Assembly (NCBI GenBank): GCA_013397455.1
Contig: VYZB01000223.1
Coordinates: forward strand, 13,413-77,412
Source of the DNA: Crotophaga sulcirostris
Taxonomy: Eukaryota > Chordata > Aves > Cuculiformes > Crotophagidae
Length of the DNA: 64,000 nt
Direction: 5' to 3'
Shown here piece by piece: positions 50,701-60,675 of this stretch. How positions within the stretch are numbered: position 1 is the stretch's first letter; each line of letters starts with the position of its first letter. The notes under the pieces were generated by a model. That model saw nothing but the letters and a program-made list of their open reading frames with translations. It was not told the origin of the DNA and made no database searches. Both the position numbers and the translations under genes were made by a program.

Positions 50701-51632
50701 GGGGCAACTGCAGAGAGCTGCCTGTCAGGTTTTAGGGTTCATTAAAGCACACATACACATATATCCTGATTTCCAGCGTGTAGCCCCACAAATGAAATTG
50801 ATGACTCTCACATCGGGCCAAAAATGCAACAGGAGAAGTCTATGAAAAATTAGGAAATCTACTTGACGTCGGGAAATTGGAACTTGTCTGCTCTAACATC
50901 TGTAAGTGCCAAAGCTGTATAACCTAGTAAGAGGGTGATTTTTTTTTTAAAAAGGTAAGTCTATTTTTCTTCTTCTTTCCAGATACAAAACTTGTGGTTA
51001 GTGCCTCGAGTAAAGGGCCTTCTAAACTTTATAGTGTTTATCCTCCATTTATGAATCTGTAATGATCTATTTAATGATATCATAAGGTTAAAAGTTAAAA
51101 CAGTACTGTATTTTCTCTGTCTCTTAGAAAGTAACCTGTGTATCTCCGAGAGAGGATCGGGGTTGTTTTCTGAAGAAACCTATAGGTAAAGAGACATCAG
51201 TACATTCACATGGGAGGATTCACAAAGGCAGGGATGAGAATATAAAGATATTACTTTGACGTGATGAACCCTTCTTGGAAAATGCCTTTGACTCATCCAA
51301 AGTAAGCTTCTTTCTTTTCTAGCCTGTGCTCTCCCCCCACCCCGCACAGGGCTAATTTAAAACAATGTCTAGATACGCTACTTTTACATATTGAAAACAT
51401 ATTTTAGTGGCTGTGTTTGTTTTGGCAATATATGAACTCAAATCCCAATTAAATTAAAAAGAGTGACTTTTAAAAGTTAGAGATTGCCTTTTAAAAGCTT
51501 ATTAAAATCAGCATGTTAGATGTCTGTGAATTAGCTTAGAGGCTTGATTGCTTTCATTAAAGCTGCCTGTTTGGGTGCTGCTTGGTGAATGTTCAAGTCT
51601 GTTTTTTTCCCCTTTATCCCCCCCACCTCAAG
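50701..51632. other. Non-coding stretch, no gene seen
   Basis: Contains a short T run near 50940 followed by AAAAAGGTAAGTC, a donor-like word without a matching acceptor close upstream, and ordinary A/T-rich sequence. It ends in the C/T-rich tract TTTATCCCCCCCACCTCAAG leading to the next exon candidate. Confidence 0.55.
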
Positions 51633-51776
51633 CTGCTTCTTGCTGCTTGTCAACTTGGATTTTCCCTCCAAATTTTGAAAGTAAAACCCCGATTATTTTA
51701 GAGAAGCAAGAACTACCCTCCTGTAAAATATCACAACAAAAGTCACCAGCAACCCGAGCCAGAGAAAGACCAACAG
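51633..51776 (+). other. Candidate 144-bp exon
   Basis: A pyrimidine-rich tract (51601-51630) ends in CAAG at 51632, and CAACAG|GTAACA forms a good donor at 51777. The segment is 144 bp, a multiple of three, and one frame is open across it (within the plus frame 51548-51805); the other two plus frames have stops. The peptide, with a basic ATRARERPTG end, is unfamiliar. Repeat copy A begins about 200 bp downstream. A lncRNA or alternative exon is possible; chance is not excluded. Confidence 0.3.
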
Positions 51777-51960
51777 GTAACAAAATATTTTTAAAAAACA
51801 ACTAAAAAGGAAAAAAAAGACATCCCCAAAGCACCCACCATGACCAAACCAACCCCCCAAAAAACCCCACCCCAAGCCATCAAAAAACCCAAACCATCAC
51901 AGTGCTCATAGCCCATGAATGCCTTAAAAACAAATGTTTAAACAGGTTTTTTTTTTCTGA
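51777..51960. other. A- and CCA-rich low-complexity stretch
   Basis: After the donor-like site the plus strand is strongly A- and C-rich and almost without G (ACCAAACCAACCCCCC, AAAAAACCC and similar words to about 51900). The minus-strand 60-codon frame here is a product of that composition. Confidence 0.6.
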
Positions 51961-51980
51961 AGCGGCAGCAGAAAACCTCT

Positions 51981-52082
51981 GCATGCTCCGATGGGTTACA
52001 ATAACAATGCTCTATTGCAATGTAAAACAAGCTGGAGGAGAAAAAGGTGCTTTTTGTTACCATTTTATCAAAGCTGTTCATC
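51981..52082 (+). repeat. Paired local element, copy A
   Basis: This segment aligns to copy B (53176-53278) over about 102 bp with about 21 mismatches and one single-base gap (roughly 80% identity by hand). The exactly shared parts are TATTGCAATGTAAAACAAGC (52013-52032) and the end ATCAAAGCTGTTCATC. TTGCAAT is a C/EBP-like word and ATCAAAG a TCF/LEF-like word. I found no third copy and do not recognise it as a known repeat. It could be a duplicated enhancer or two remnants of an unknown family. Confidence 0.8.
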
Positions 52083-52220
52083 TTCTAGCTGCAGGCAGCA
52101 TTTTGCTGGAATTGCAGATATTTCTCTGTCCGGGCTCCTTTGTTTGTGCATCTCATTTGCATATATTTATCTCCAGCTGAGGGTGCTTTCAGCTCATTAA
52201 GGCCTCCCCTCGCATTATTT
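52083..52220. promoter_or_regulatory. Candidate SOX/octamer element flanking copy A
   Basis: CTTTGTT (52138-52144) and a perfect octamer ATTTGCAT (52155-52162) lie ten bases apart on the same strand, near CAGCTG-type and GCTCATTAAGG words. SOX and POU factors often bind together, though the spacing here is wider than the classical adjacent arrangement. Function is inferred. Confidence 0.3.
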
Positions 52221-52748
52221 CATAAGCCAGCTGCTAGGAGGGATTTCACCTGTGGTGACTGAGAAAAGAGGGGTGAAAAAAACAAATTCTTCATAAAAAA
52301 AAAAACAACACAGCACAACCAAGGAAATCTTCTGACTCTCTTCCCCTATAAATGGGCACCATTTGTGTTAAACAGCCTCTTGTCATGATAGATGCCTCCT
52401 GGGGTCAGGGGGGAAAGTTGATTTGAAGGTCAGCAGTAAAACAACAGACAAACCAGACGCCAAACTGGTTCCTTAGCTGTCGGTGGGAGCAGTGGTACAA
52501 CCAGGTCTTGAACCTTTTTCAACCTCTAATAAAACAGGGGAAGAATCTGAAGTGGAGCAACCAGGCCCCAGAGGAAAAAAACCCCACAAATAATATCAAT
52601 ATCAAGCAGCAACGGGAAACAACGGGCAGCTCTCAGCGTTACAGGCACGCTGCTATTGTTTCAAGAGCTGGGGAATTAATTCCACTTATTTATTTAAGGC
52701 GTGTCAACTCGCTGCCTAAACCTGTTTCGGTGTCAAGATGAATAAAAC

Positions 52749-52765
52749 TTTTATGGCTCATAAAA
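52749..52765. repeat. Short dyad TTTTATG/CATAAAA
   Basis: Exact 7-bp arms with a 3-nt spacer. Each arm contains the caudal/posterior-HOX-like word TTTATG. It lies between copies A and B. Confidence 0.6.
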
Positions 52766-52807
52766 TAGAGCCATTCATCTCAATGGTCTTTGTGGTGCCT
52801 GGGTTGG

Positions 52808-52839
52808 TTTTTTTTTTTTTCCCCCTCTCCTCCTGGCAG
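52808..52839 (+). other. Strong splice-acceptor-like tract
   Basis: T13 is followed by CCCCCTCTCCTCCTGGCAG, a long pyrimidine tract ending in CAG at 52839. It gives the next exon candidate its 5' boundary. Confidence 0.45.
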
Positions 52840-52949
52840 GCTGAGCTCGGCCGAAATATCGGCATCCCAGCGCTACCAGCTCACTCGGAGGAGCAAGGAA
52901 AATTTGGAGAGGGCATCACGAGCTAAACTTCTGGGTTTGATTACAGATG
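52840..52949 (+). other. Candidate 110-bp exon
   Basis: Bounded by the strong acceptor at 52839 and by GATG|GTAAAC at 52950. The 5' half is GC-rich with several CpGs (CTCGGCCG, TATCGGC, AGCGC, ACTCGG). One frame stays open for about 28 codons and stops at TAA before the donor, so if real it is more likely non-coding or UTR. It lies between repeat copies A and B. Confidence 0.3.
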
Positions 52950-53009
52950 GTAAACGTTAATTCATCACAATCACATGCAACCCCCCCTTCCTTTATCCTC
53001 ATCCTAAAG

Positions 53010-53054
53010 CCTACAATGAATTTACGTCATCTATATGGAGCTTTGGACCAACAG
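53010..53054 (+). other. Possible 45-bp micro-exon (weak)
   Basis: CCCCCCCTTCCTTTATCCTCATCCTAAAG precedes it and CCAACAG|GTAATA follows. The acceptor ends in AAAG rather than CAG, and the size is small. Listed because it falls between two better candidates on the same strand. Confidence 0.15.
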
Positions 53055-53175
53055 GTAATAAAATACAATAAAGCCCGCTTTTTATCAGGGAAAAAAAAAA
53101 TCCCATTAATTATAGTTCATGACTACTCTAAACCAAATGTTCAAATAGTAGTTGGAAATGATGCATAAAATCTCA

Positions 53176-53278
53176 GCATGTTCTGATAGGTTATAGAGTC
53201 AGTGGTTTATTGCAATGTAAAACAAGCCACAGGAAGAGAGGGTGGTTTTGTTTACCATTTTCATCAAAGCTGTTCATC
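53176..53278 (+). repeat. Paired local element, copy B
   Basis: Direct-orientation partner of copy A, starting about 1.2 kb downstream. It contains the identical 20-bp core (53208-53227) and the identical ATCAAAGCTGTTCATC end, joined by GTTTACCATTTTC. The middle is more diverged than the two ends, as expected if the ends are the constrained parts. It sits just upstream of the candidate exon at 53345. Confidence 0.8.
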
Positions 53279-53344
53279 ATGTTGATATACTTATGCTATA
53301 TCGTGACCTCTACATACATTGCATTTCATTTATTTATTTTCCAG

Positions 53345-53460
53345 GTTGTTGCCACTTTTGCTGCCTTCGCCTTGGAGAAGTCGAGTAATTCTCTGGCCCC
53401 TTTGAAAAATGCCTCGTCTGCACTGAATTTCTGTCGACAAACCAACCGATAGATACGGAT
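53345..53460 (+). other. Candidate 116-bp exon
   Basis: TTTCATTTATTTATTTTCCAG ends at 53344, and ACGGAT|GTAAGA gives a strong donor at 53461. One frame is open for 35 codons (VVATFAAFALEKSSNS..) and stops at TAG 11 bases before the donor. CpGs (TTCGCC, GTCGAG, CTCGTC, GTCGAC, CCGATAG, TACGG) are enriched relative to the flanks. The stop suggests a non-coding exon or UTR. It follows copy B by about 66 bp. Confidence 0.35.
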
Positions 53461-54029
53461 GTAAGAAAAATTTTTTATCATCAAGGAAGGTTTTCTTTTT
53501 ACTTAATCTGAGGCAATTAGTACCTGAATAAACACAGACTAAGTAATCTACCTCCTCAAAAGGTAATTAGACTTGAAAAGAGCTGTTCAGCTCTACCAAA
53601 GGAAAGCGCAATTCTGATTAAAACACTTTGGAGATTCGCTTTCATCCCTCTTCCCTTTTGCCCTGGAAAACCTTCTATAAAATCCCTATAACTTTTAATT
53701 TCTCCCTATGCCAAACCCAGGGGCCACATTCAGCTGCTGCCGCCCTCTTCCACCCCCCTCAGTCTCTTAACCTTGCTTCTCATTTTTCTTTGCCTCTAAT
53801 CTAATCGCTAATTCCTTGGCTTGGCCAAATAGTTAAAAATGTTAAGTACTGCTCGCAATTCCTGCCGCCTCCCCCTCGTATCTGTCTCTGTTTATGGAAC
53901 GGGCCCTGGTTTCCTCCTGCTCTTGTTCAGCTGTAGGTCTACAGGTCAGGAGACTGTAAATACACACAGCACTGCCCCAACCCATAAATCTAAGCAAAGG
54001 GCAGCCTTATATATTCAGATAAGGGATGC
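53461..54029. other. Non-coding stretch, conserved-looking first half
   Basis: It contains a short dyad AGAGCTG/CAGCTCT (53579-53594) and a repeat-free stretch with GCGCAATTCTGATTAAAAC near 53607. A frame of 101 codons starts at 53839 and ends in the polypurine tract, where its lysine/glutamate-rich tail is an artefact of composition. Confidence 0.5.
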
Positions 54030-54091
54030 AAGAGGGGGGAAAAAAAAGAAAAGGAAGAAAAAAAGAAAAAAAGAAGAAAAAGAAAAGGAGG
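54030..54091. repeat. 62-nt polypurine tract
   Basis: An uninterrupted purine run on the plus strand: an AGAG and G6 start, then A blocks separated by single or double G. It could form triplex (H-DNA) structures. It is the longest pure purine run I found in the window. Confidence 0.95.
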
Positions 54092-56560
54092 CAAACAAGC
54101 AGATACTGTGGCAAAGGAGGTGCTTTGCTAGAGACCAAACCTGAGGTGCTAGCAGGCACTGGAGTAACCCCTGTGGGGCAGAGGGAGGGAAACTCCTGCT
54201 ACCCTGCAGGATGTGCCAGCGAGGGATGAATCTGAACTATTCGCCCTTCTCTCACCTCTCCTTGTTTATATATAAATCATTACAAAAGGCATTTTATTAC
54301 CTTTGGGGCAACAAAATTAAACAAGAGGTTTCGATGGCTTTCTCTCCTCCAGACCTTTGTTGGTCTATTTTCTCCCCCTGCTCCTCCCCGTTTTATTTCC
54401 AGCACCTCTGAAGCTTTCAAGGGAACAGTCCCCCCTGTTATTGCTTCTCAGTTCCAAGGTCTTAGAATAAATAACATTGTTATTACTCACTTCACCAATT
54501 TCCAAGAAGAAATATTGCTGCAGCAAATGCGAGCAGCACTAATATTTGCAAAGTGATAAATGGATTGTTACATACCTTCCCGTCTGTGTGGCCTCCAGCC
54601 ATCCTCTGGCCAGCTACATCCCTCATTGGGGTGGGAGGGAAGGGTGTCTTTGAACTTAGCGGGGTCCAGATACTTAGTGCCTTGCACGAGAGGCTGCCCC
54701 CAGCCCCCTCCCTAGCCCTTAGATGGAGAGATTATTTTTAATGGCAAGACTATGCTGGAGATGGTACAGGAAACAGGGAGAGCAGGACCCATGTACCAGC
54801 ATCAAACAGGCGAGATGCTTTTGGTCACCTGCCCCTGTAGGCATAATAATTCAGTGGTTTTTGCTTGTGCTGAGTGCTGCAGGGAGATGGGTGAGATGCT
54901 CAGGACATCCCGAAGGCATGGCAGCTGCCTGGCTGCCCCCCCCCTCCCCGGCCCCTGCCGACGCTGGCACAACTGCTCCAGTGTGGGGTACTGGATCACC
55001 AGTCTCACAGCAAGAGCCACCTGCCCTTCTGTGGTTGCCAGTGGTGTGAAAAGGGGTTAGAAAACAGAAAAAAAATGTCTTTCAAAAATTCCACAATGCT
55101 TGAATGGGAACGGCAGTGAGTATCTGATGTACAAGCGGTACAGACACTCAGTGGGGTGAAAACTAGAAAGATGGGTCCCTGACCATCACCTCCATCATTG
55201 TTCCTTAAATCTCATAAATTCACATGAAATTCTCTTAAACTTTCTGAACCAAAGATGAGGTTAGGAAGGTGCTGAAGCAGGAGCAGCCTGCTGGCCTCCT
55301 CATCCCAAATCTGGTGGCTTATCCTATCATTTCTGAGATTAAAAAGAGGTGGCAATCAAGAAATTCACACTGAATAATTAAAACCCAATAAAACTGTGGA
55401 TTTCTTATTTTAAGCAGCGATTTTATCTAGCTCTAAGACATGGTTTGGGCTCTTCAATTTCATTTAAAACAAAGTCTCCAAATCAAGTTATTCCTGAGAT
55501 GCGATTATTGTGAAAAACACTCTGAATATGTGGCAATTTAAAGCAAAGTAAACTGTTTGGCTTCAAATCCACAAAGAGTAACCTGCTGACATTTCTTTGA
55601 CCGAGCCTGCTGTGTTTCCAGGCTGCAGTCCACAGGTTAGGGACTGGGAAGGTTTGGTTGGCAAGTTTGAACCTCCACCTGAGGTTATCCAGGCACCAGA
55701 GGTGATGTAAAAGCTTGTTCTTCCCGAGCAGAGTAAAAATTAGATACTTCAGGAGCAATGTCCCCCCTTCCCTGGTGCTGGTGTGGCATCATCTGTGCAG
55801 CTGGGGTGCCACTAGGAAAATGGGTGAAAGCATTGTCCATCATGTTGCCCTCCCTGGTCTTTTTTTCCCAGCACATCTCCAGGAATCAGTTGAGCCCACA
55901 ATTCTTGCTCTAGGAGATACTCACCAGCACATGCAGGTCTCACGTGAAGGTTAAACACAGCATTGTAAGCACCTGTGTGGTACTCAAGCTCAAGATGCGA
56001 GGAGGTGAAGGATGTGTGCAAAGGTTTCAGCACTCAGGTGAAGGTATTGGCATGGGTGGCAGGGCTGGTACCTGGACAAGTCTGTGCCCAAGGGGATTCA
56101 AAAGGTGGAAAGTTGAAAGGCTGGGGCTATATTTCGTTGTTACTTTTTTTTTTTTCCTGAGGGGTACCTTCTTCCATAGAAGAAAGAACAGAGAACTAAC
56201 TCAAGGACTGCAGAAACAACATCACCGGGAAACCGTGGGCAGAGGTATGAAAGGGTTTATCAGAAGAGGAGGCAAAAATATATCTGACAGTTTTTCCTCC
56301 TGACCAAAGTTAATACTATCTTTTCTTTTTTTATACGATGAATATAATTGAATTGAAGGCCATAAGTTACAAAAAAGAATATAAAGTCCTTTGGACTAGG
56401 ATCTCATGCAAAATACATGCAGTTCAATAACATTAATAAAAAGTGATAGTTTGTATTGGTTTCTAATCAAAGAATTAATATACAAGCATTTCATAATGCT
56501 ATCTCACAATTTTATATGTCTCTGTGTGTGTTCATACGGTAGCAAATATACTTGTAATTA
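54092..56560. other. Non-coding stretch, no gene seen
   Basis: Moderately GC-rich from 54.5 to 55.1 kb, where frames reach about 108 codons on both strands, none recognisable. A T run lies near 56140-56155. There is no CpG island by eye and no transposon signature. Confidence 0.65.
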
Positions 56561-56800
56561 TATGTACATATATGTGTATGTACATATGTATACATGTGTA
56601 CACATGCACATGTATACATATGTGTATCCATGTCTACATGTATACGTATGTGTATAGTTGAACTGTATGTATATAGTTTAGAACTGTACAAATGTACACA
56701 CATTTATATGCACACATATATGCACAAGTACACATACATACACAAATGTTCACACACACACACAAATACATACATGTACACTTTATACACACATGCACAC
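56561..56800. repeat. 240-bp alternating TG/CA/TA microsatellite with dyad character
   Basis: The first half is dominated by TATG/TGTA words, the second by CACA/TACA words, separated by a short unique piece near 56657-56690. Because the second half resembles the complement of the first, both strands translate to similar His/Tyr/Thr/Cys-rich frames (84-89 codons), which are artefacts. Alternating purine-pyrimidine DNA of this kind can adopt Z-DNA or cruciform forms and is usually polymorphic. Confidence 0.9.
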
Positions 56801-57010
56801 TTAAAACTCCAGCTTGCCACAAACAACAAAAGCTGCAAAAATACTTAAGGAAAATAGTGATGAAAGCAGGTGAGAGATGGGGCAGTGACATTGCGGAGAG
56901 CTATCTGACTGTTTGGAAAGATCCAGAAACCTCCCTAAACATTTACTGGCACCTTTCCTAACTCCGGGAGTGGGGCTGGGAATGTCTTGAGACCATGTTT
57001 TCTTGATCAG

Positions 57011-57085
57011 TTCCTGCCAGGCAGGAAACCCTGTGAGAGCAGCGGTACTTGCACTGCTCTGCTTTCAGCCCCAGGAAGCACACAG
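57011..57085 (+). other. Possible 75-bp exon (weak)
   Basis: GTTTTCTTGATCAG (to 57010) precedes it and CACACAG|GTAAGA follows, a strong donor. An alternative acceptor TTCCTGCCAG would start it at 57021. The acceptor is only moderate. It could extend the plus-strand exon series rightward. Confidence 0.2.
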
Positions 57086-58308
57086 GTAAGAAGAACAAAT
57101 CAAAATAATTGAATATATACAAAACATCTACATTTGTATAAACAGCAAGTTTTCAAAGGGGGGAAAAAAATTCAGGTCTTCATTTTTATTATTTCTTTTC
57201 CTCAAACCTCAAAAAAAAAATAATGTCAAGGCAGTTCTTATTTTATCCAGACCAGTTCATAAATCCCAAGTCATAAATCCACATGATATCCTGGGCTGCT
57301 GGATTTTGCATTTGGAGCTCTGAAAGACTGATAGCTGAAAGATTTATAAAATCCCAGGTAGCCGGAGTGCTCCCTATTGGTTCCACATCTGAGGGGTCCT
57401 CGTGTCCTGCTTAGTCCAGCAAGCTGAATGTATGGGATATATTGTGCTCAAGCAGTAGCCCTCCCCATCTCCTATTTTCAGCTGTGATGAGGACTAAAAT
57501 TTTGTCATGTGGGGTGGTTGGGTCCCATTTAGGTACTTTTCTGTGCAGACATGGGGGGAACCACAAGCACTGGGTGCCAGGACCCTGCTACTGCCTCTTG
57601 CAAAACTATAGCTTGGGTTGTGTCTTAGATATATGATTTAGCTTGTGTGGGAGACCCAAACATAAACAGCTGAATTGTCTCAGCTATATTGAATATATAT
57701 TTAATTTTGTTCCTTGAAACGCCATTTCACTGGAGTTCAATCAGAAGGGAGAATCACTGCTGGGATCAGAAGAGGAACAGGACCAAGCCCTTTGCAAGAA
57801 AATGGTTACTGAGATGCCTCAAACAAAGTACACGCTACTAACAATTTAGCTGGCAAAGCAGCACATTCGTATTCCCCAAAGATTGCTGAAGGACGCTGAT
57901 GTGTTTTGTTTTCTTTTTCGTAGATGAAGTGGACGTTGCACATGAGTCCACGTGTACTAGGATAAAAGTCCCCCCAAACAGATCCTCTGAAGAGTGGTGT
58001 GTACTGTATGTCTGTATCCATAGGATGCTGAAAATGCACTTAAAGTATTCCCTCTGCTGCTTTCCTCTGTCTTTTCTCAATGACCTTATTCAAGCCTAAT
58101 ATTTTTCTCCAGACTTGCAATGGCAGACATTTTTAATATGCTTCTGTTGCATTAATAAAAAGATATATCATCTATATCTATATGTCTATCTATATAAAAT
58201 CCCTTTTCAGGAGTTACAATAGTTCCTTTATAGCTGTAAGGTATTAACTAACATCTTTCTTACTGAGTAACAAAATTATTTGCTTTATATTTCAGATATT
58301 TTTATTAA
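57086..58308. other. Non-coding stretch, no gene seen
   Basis: A-rich patches occur near 57162-57170 and 57210-57221, and a (TATC/TATA)n microsatellite at 58162-58196. No recognisable frame. Confidence 0.65.
58162..58196. repeat. (ATCT/TATA)n microsatellite
   Basis: Degenerate TATATC and TCTATC units followed by TATATA. Simple repeat. Confidence 0.8.
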
Positions 58309-58372
58309 TGGGTCTGAATCCATTGAAGTCCATGTGGAAAATCCTCCTTCCCCTCCAGTGGAATCAACCTGA
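58309..58372. repeat. Possible ancient amniote repeat fragment
   Basis: TGGGTCTGAATCCATTGAAGTC, GGAAAATCCTCC and CCAGTGGAATCAACCTGAG follow the order of an old bird/reptile repeat I remember (GGGCCTGATCC..CCATTGAAGTCAATGG..AGACTCCC..GGATCAGGCC). The match is partial and the inverted arms are badly decayed, so this is the weakest of the four such calls. Confidence 0.35.
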
Positions 58373-60640
58373 GATTAACTCTGCTTTCTTGGTGTTTTAT
58401 TAGAAGCATATGGTCCAGTTAAATTTAGGTGAATTTTTAGTTTGTTTGTCTGCTTGTATTAGTGGAAGTTAAAGCATTGCCAGGGTTTGTACTTCCTGCA
58501 TGTTGAGAGCAACTCTGCCTTTGACCAGCCACCTTAAAGAAGCGTTGGGAATAGCTTTGCTTGCATGCCAAAGATAGCTGCCTGCCTCCAGCACTCCTTC
58601 CCCCCATCAAAATGCCTGGGTTCATTAGAAACATGTACTCATTTAAGAGATCAAACTAAACCAGATGCAAACAGACCAAAGCATGTACACGAGGACTATG
58701 TCAGACTCACAGCAGGAAAGGTTTTTCCCAGTCATTCTTGAAATCCAAAGGTTTCCCAAGCCTGCTCGTGGCTCTCACAAGGTATCATTCCCCTCCCCAA
58801 GCAGAACATATATCTTTTTAAACCTCAAACTCCTGTGGACTATGTTTATGCTGTATTTCATCTTTTCTCCCTGCTTCCTTACTCTTTATCCCTTTTTCAG
58901 CTGGGTTTGAGCCATCCTGGTCTCAACTCATCATGGCTGTTGAGTGCAAGGCAGCACGGCTGGAAATAGAGTTCAGACCAGTTACTGCCCAAGGCACCCA
59001 GGATCTGGGCTGCACCATTATTTAATGCAACCTGGCTCAACAGGTTGCTTTGGAAAGGCCAGGTGTCCCCTGTCTTGCTGCAGGAGGGTGAATTTGTTAC
59101 GCTTTGCCTCTTCAGCATTTCTAGCATCTTCAGCATTTCTAGCATCATAGTTTTGGGAGCTTTGCCCAAGGCCCCCGACTTTATGGTTGCCATTCATCTT
59201 AAAATGCTAAGGTGGGCTTTGCTGGTTGCTGATCAAGGAGATTGGGCTGAAATTAATCCCCTGGTGCAGAAGAGCTACCAGACCAGGGCGAAGGACAAAT
59301 GCTCACTCGTGTCTATCGATCAGACCCTTCCTCCTGTGTTTCTGCTTGCAATGACTTTGGAAATAGGAGGAGGATTTCTTCCTCTTTCCAAACAGAGGTT
59401 TGGGATGTAAAATCTGACCAAACATTAGTTTTTGCAATTTTAAATGTGTAAGTCTCATTAAAATTTTCTTTTGTTAAAAGCATCCACAGAAAGTCTTTTC
59501 TTCCTCCTTTTCTTCTAATTCTGTTACCATTTCATTAATTAAAAATCCTGTACAAGGACTAGTATTGAGCTATAGAAATGAAAGGTCAATACGTGAACAA
59601 CACTTCATTTGTAAATAATACGGCTCTGTAATCAATTATCTCATTTTCACAGAAGACATATTAATCTAAAAGCAAGGGATGGAGACATTTAGAGGATGTA
59701 CAGAGGGAATCTTTAAATGTTAAATGTTCTTTAGCAAGTGCTAAATAAAGGGTTTGGCAGAGCAAAAATACAGTGCGCAGCACTGACACTCCAGGGAGAG
59801 TCTTTAGGTCAAGTGATTTGTACCTTCAAAGTAGTTCTCCACAGCACTGTAAAGCCTCTCTCTTGGTAGCAGTGTGATGGGATAGTTATTTAGGATAATA
59901 ACTGTAGCAAGGAAAAATACTGCAAAAAGGAAAAAAAAAAGCCGTGCAAAAAAAAGAAGCAGGTATTTTAATAAGTGAATCAGCCCTTTTTGCACTGTTA
60001 CTTGCTTTCCATGGGCAGGGGGAAGTGAGTTTTCCTACTCCTCCTTCTCCATAAAAAGATGCCTCTGGAGAGCAGAGCGGAGCTGAGACACGCTGAGAAA
60101 CTGTGAGGCCAGGTGCCCTTGGCACCCTGGGCACAGGCAGGGAAATGCCACTCTGGGTAACAGCATCCTACCAGAGCCTGCATGGGGTTGTTTCTTACTC
60201 TACAGGTCACAGTGGGAATCCACATAAGTGTTTAAAAACACAGCAGTTCCTGCGTGTTGGAGATCCCGTGTCTGACATAAATATCACAAGAAAATACAGT
60301 CCCCAACCCAAAACCAGCTCAGGTTTTCATTGTGCTCCCATCAAATAGCATGGAAAGGCTCTTGCCAGCTCTGCTGGGAACCGAGTTACGCTTGTTTATC
60401 TACTTTGATGATGTAATTTCATTTTCATTTTTGCCTGTTTACATTGGGTTTGCTTTATGTCAGTCCTGTGCTTGCCCCAGATTTCCAGCTTTAAAGTTCC
60501 TATGGAACATACGTTGGGAAGTAAGAGAAAAAAACCCCACCCCCACCCTCCTAACTCTCCCCACCCCCAGTTCTCACCATTTGGTTGATCTCATCCCATC
60601 CCCTGTGTTGGCTTCCTCTGTCCATCTCTTGACGGGAGGA
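58373..60640. other. Non-coding stretch, no gene seen
   Basis: Frames reach 121 codons (59045-59410) without recognisable features. An exact 18-bp tandem duplication is listed separately. An A-rich patch lies near 59929-59954. Confidence 0.65.
59110..59145. repeat. Exact 18-bp tandem duplication
   Basis: CTTCAGCATTTCTAGCAT occurs twice with no spacer (59110-59127, 59128-59145). Perfect identity suggests a recent slippage event. It keeps reading frame in the surrounding plus-strand frame, which I do not regard as coding. Confidence 0.95.
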
Positions 60641-60649
60641 GTGAGCAGC

Positions 60650-60675
60650 GGGGCGGTGGGAAGAGCCCCGCCAAT
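60650..60675 (+). promoter_or_regulatory. GC-box and CCAAT words (weak promoter candidate)
   Basis: GGGGCGG (60650-60656), CCCCGCC (60666-60672) and CCAAT (60671-60675) lie within 26 bp in a locally GC-rich stretch. These are SP1- and NF-Y-type words found in many promoters. There is no CpG island around them and no exon evidence downstream, so a chance group is likely. Confidence 0.15.

Noticed and set aside
54026..54229. Lysine/glutamate-rich frames resembling a nuclear localisation segment
   Set aside because: The charged run is a direct translation of the 62-nt polypurine tract.
56406..56961. His/Tyr/Thr/Cys-rich frames on both strands
   Set aside because: They are translations of the TG/CA/TA microsatellite, and appear on both strands because its halves are complementary.
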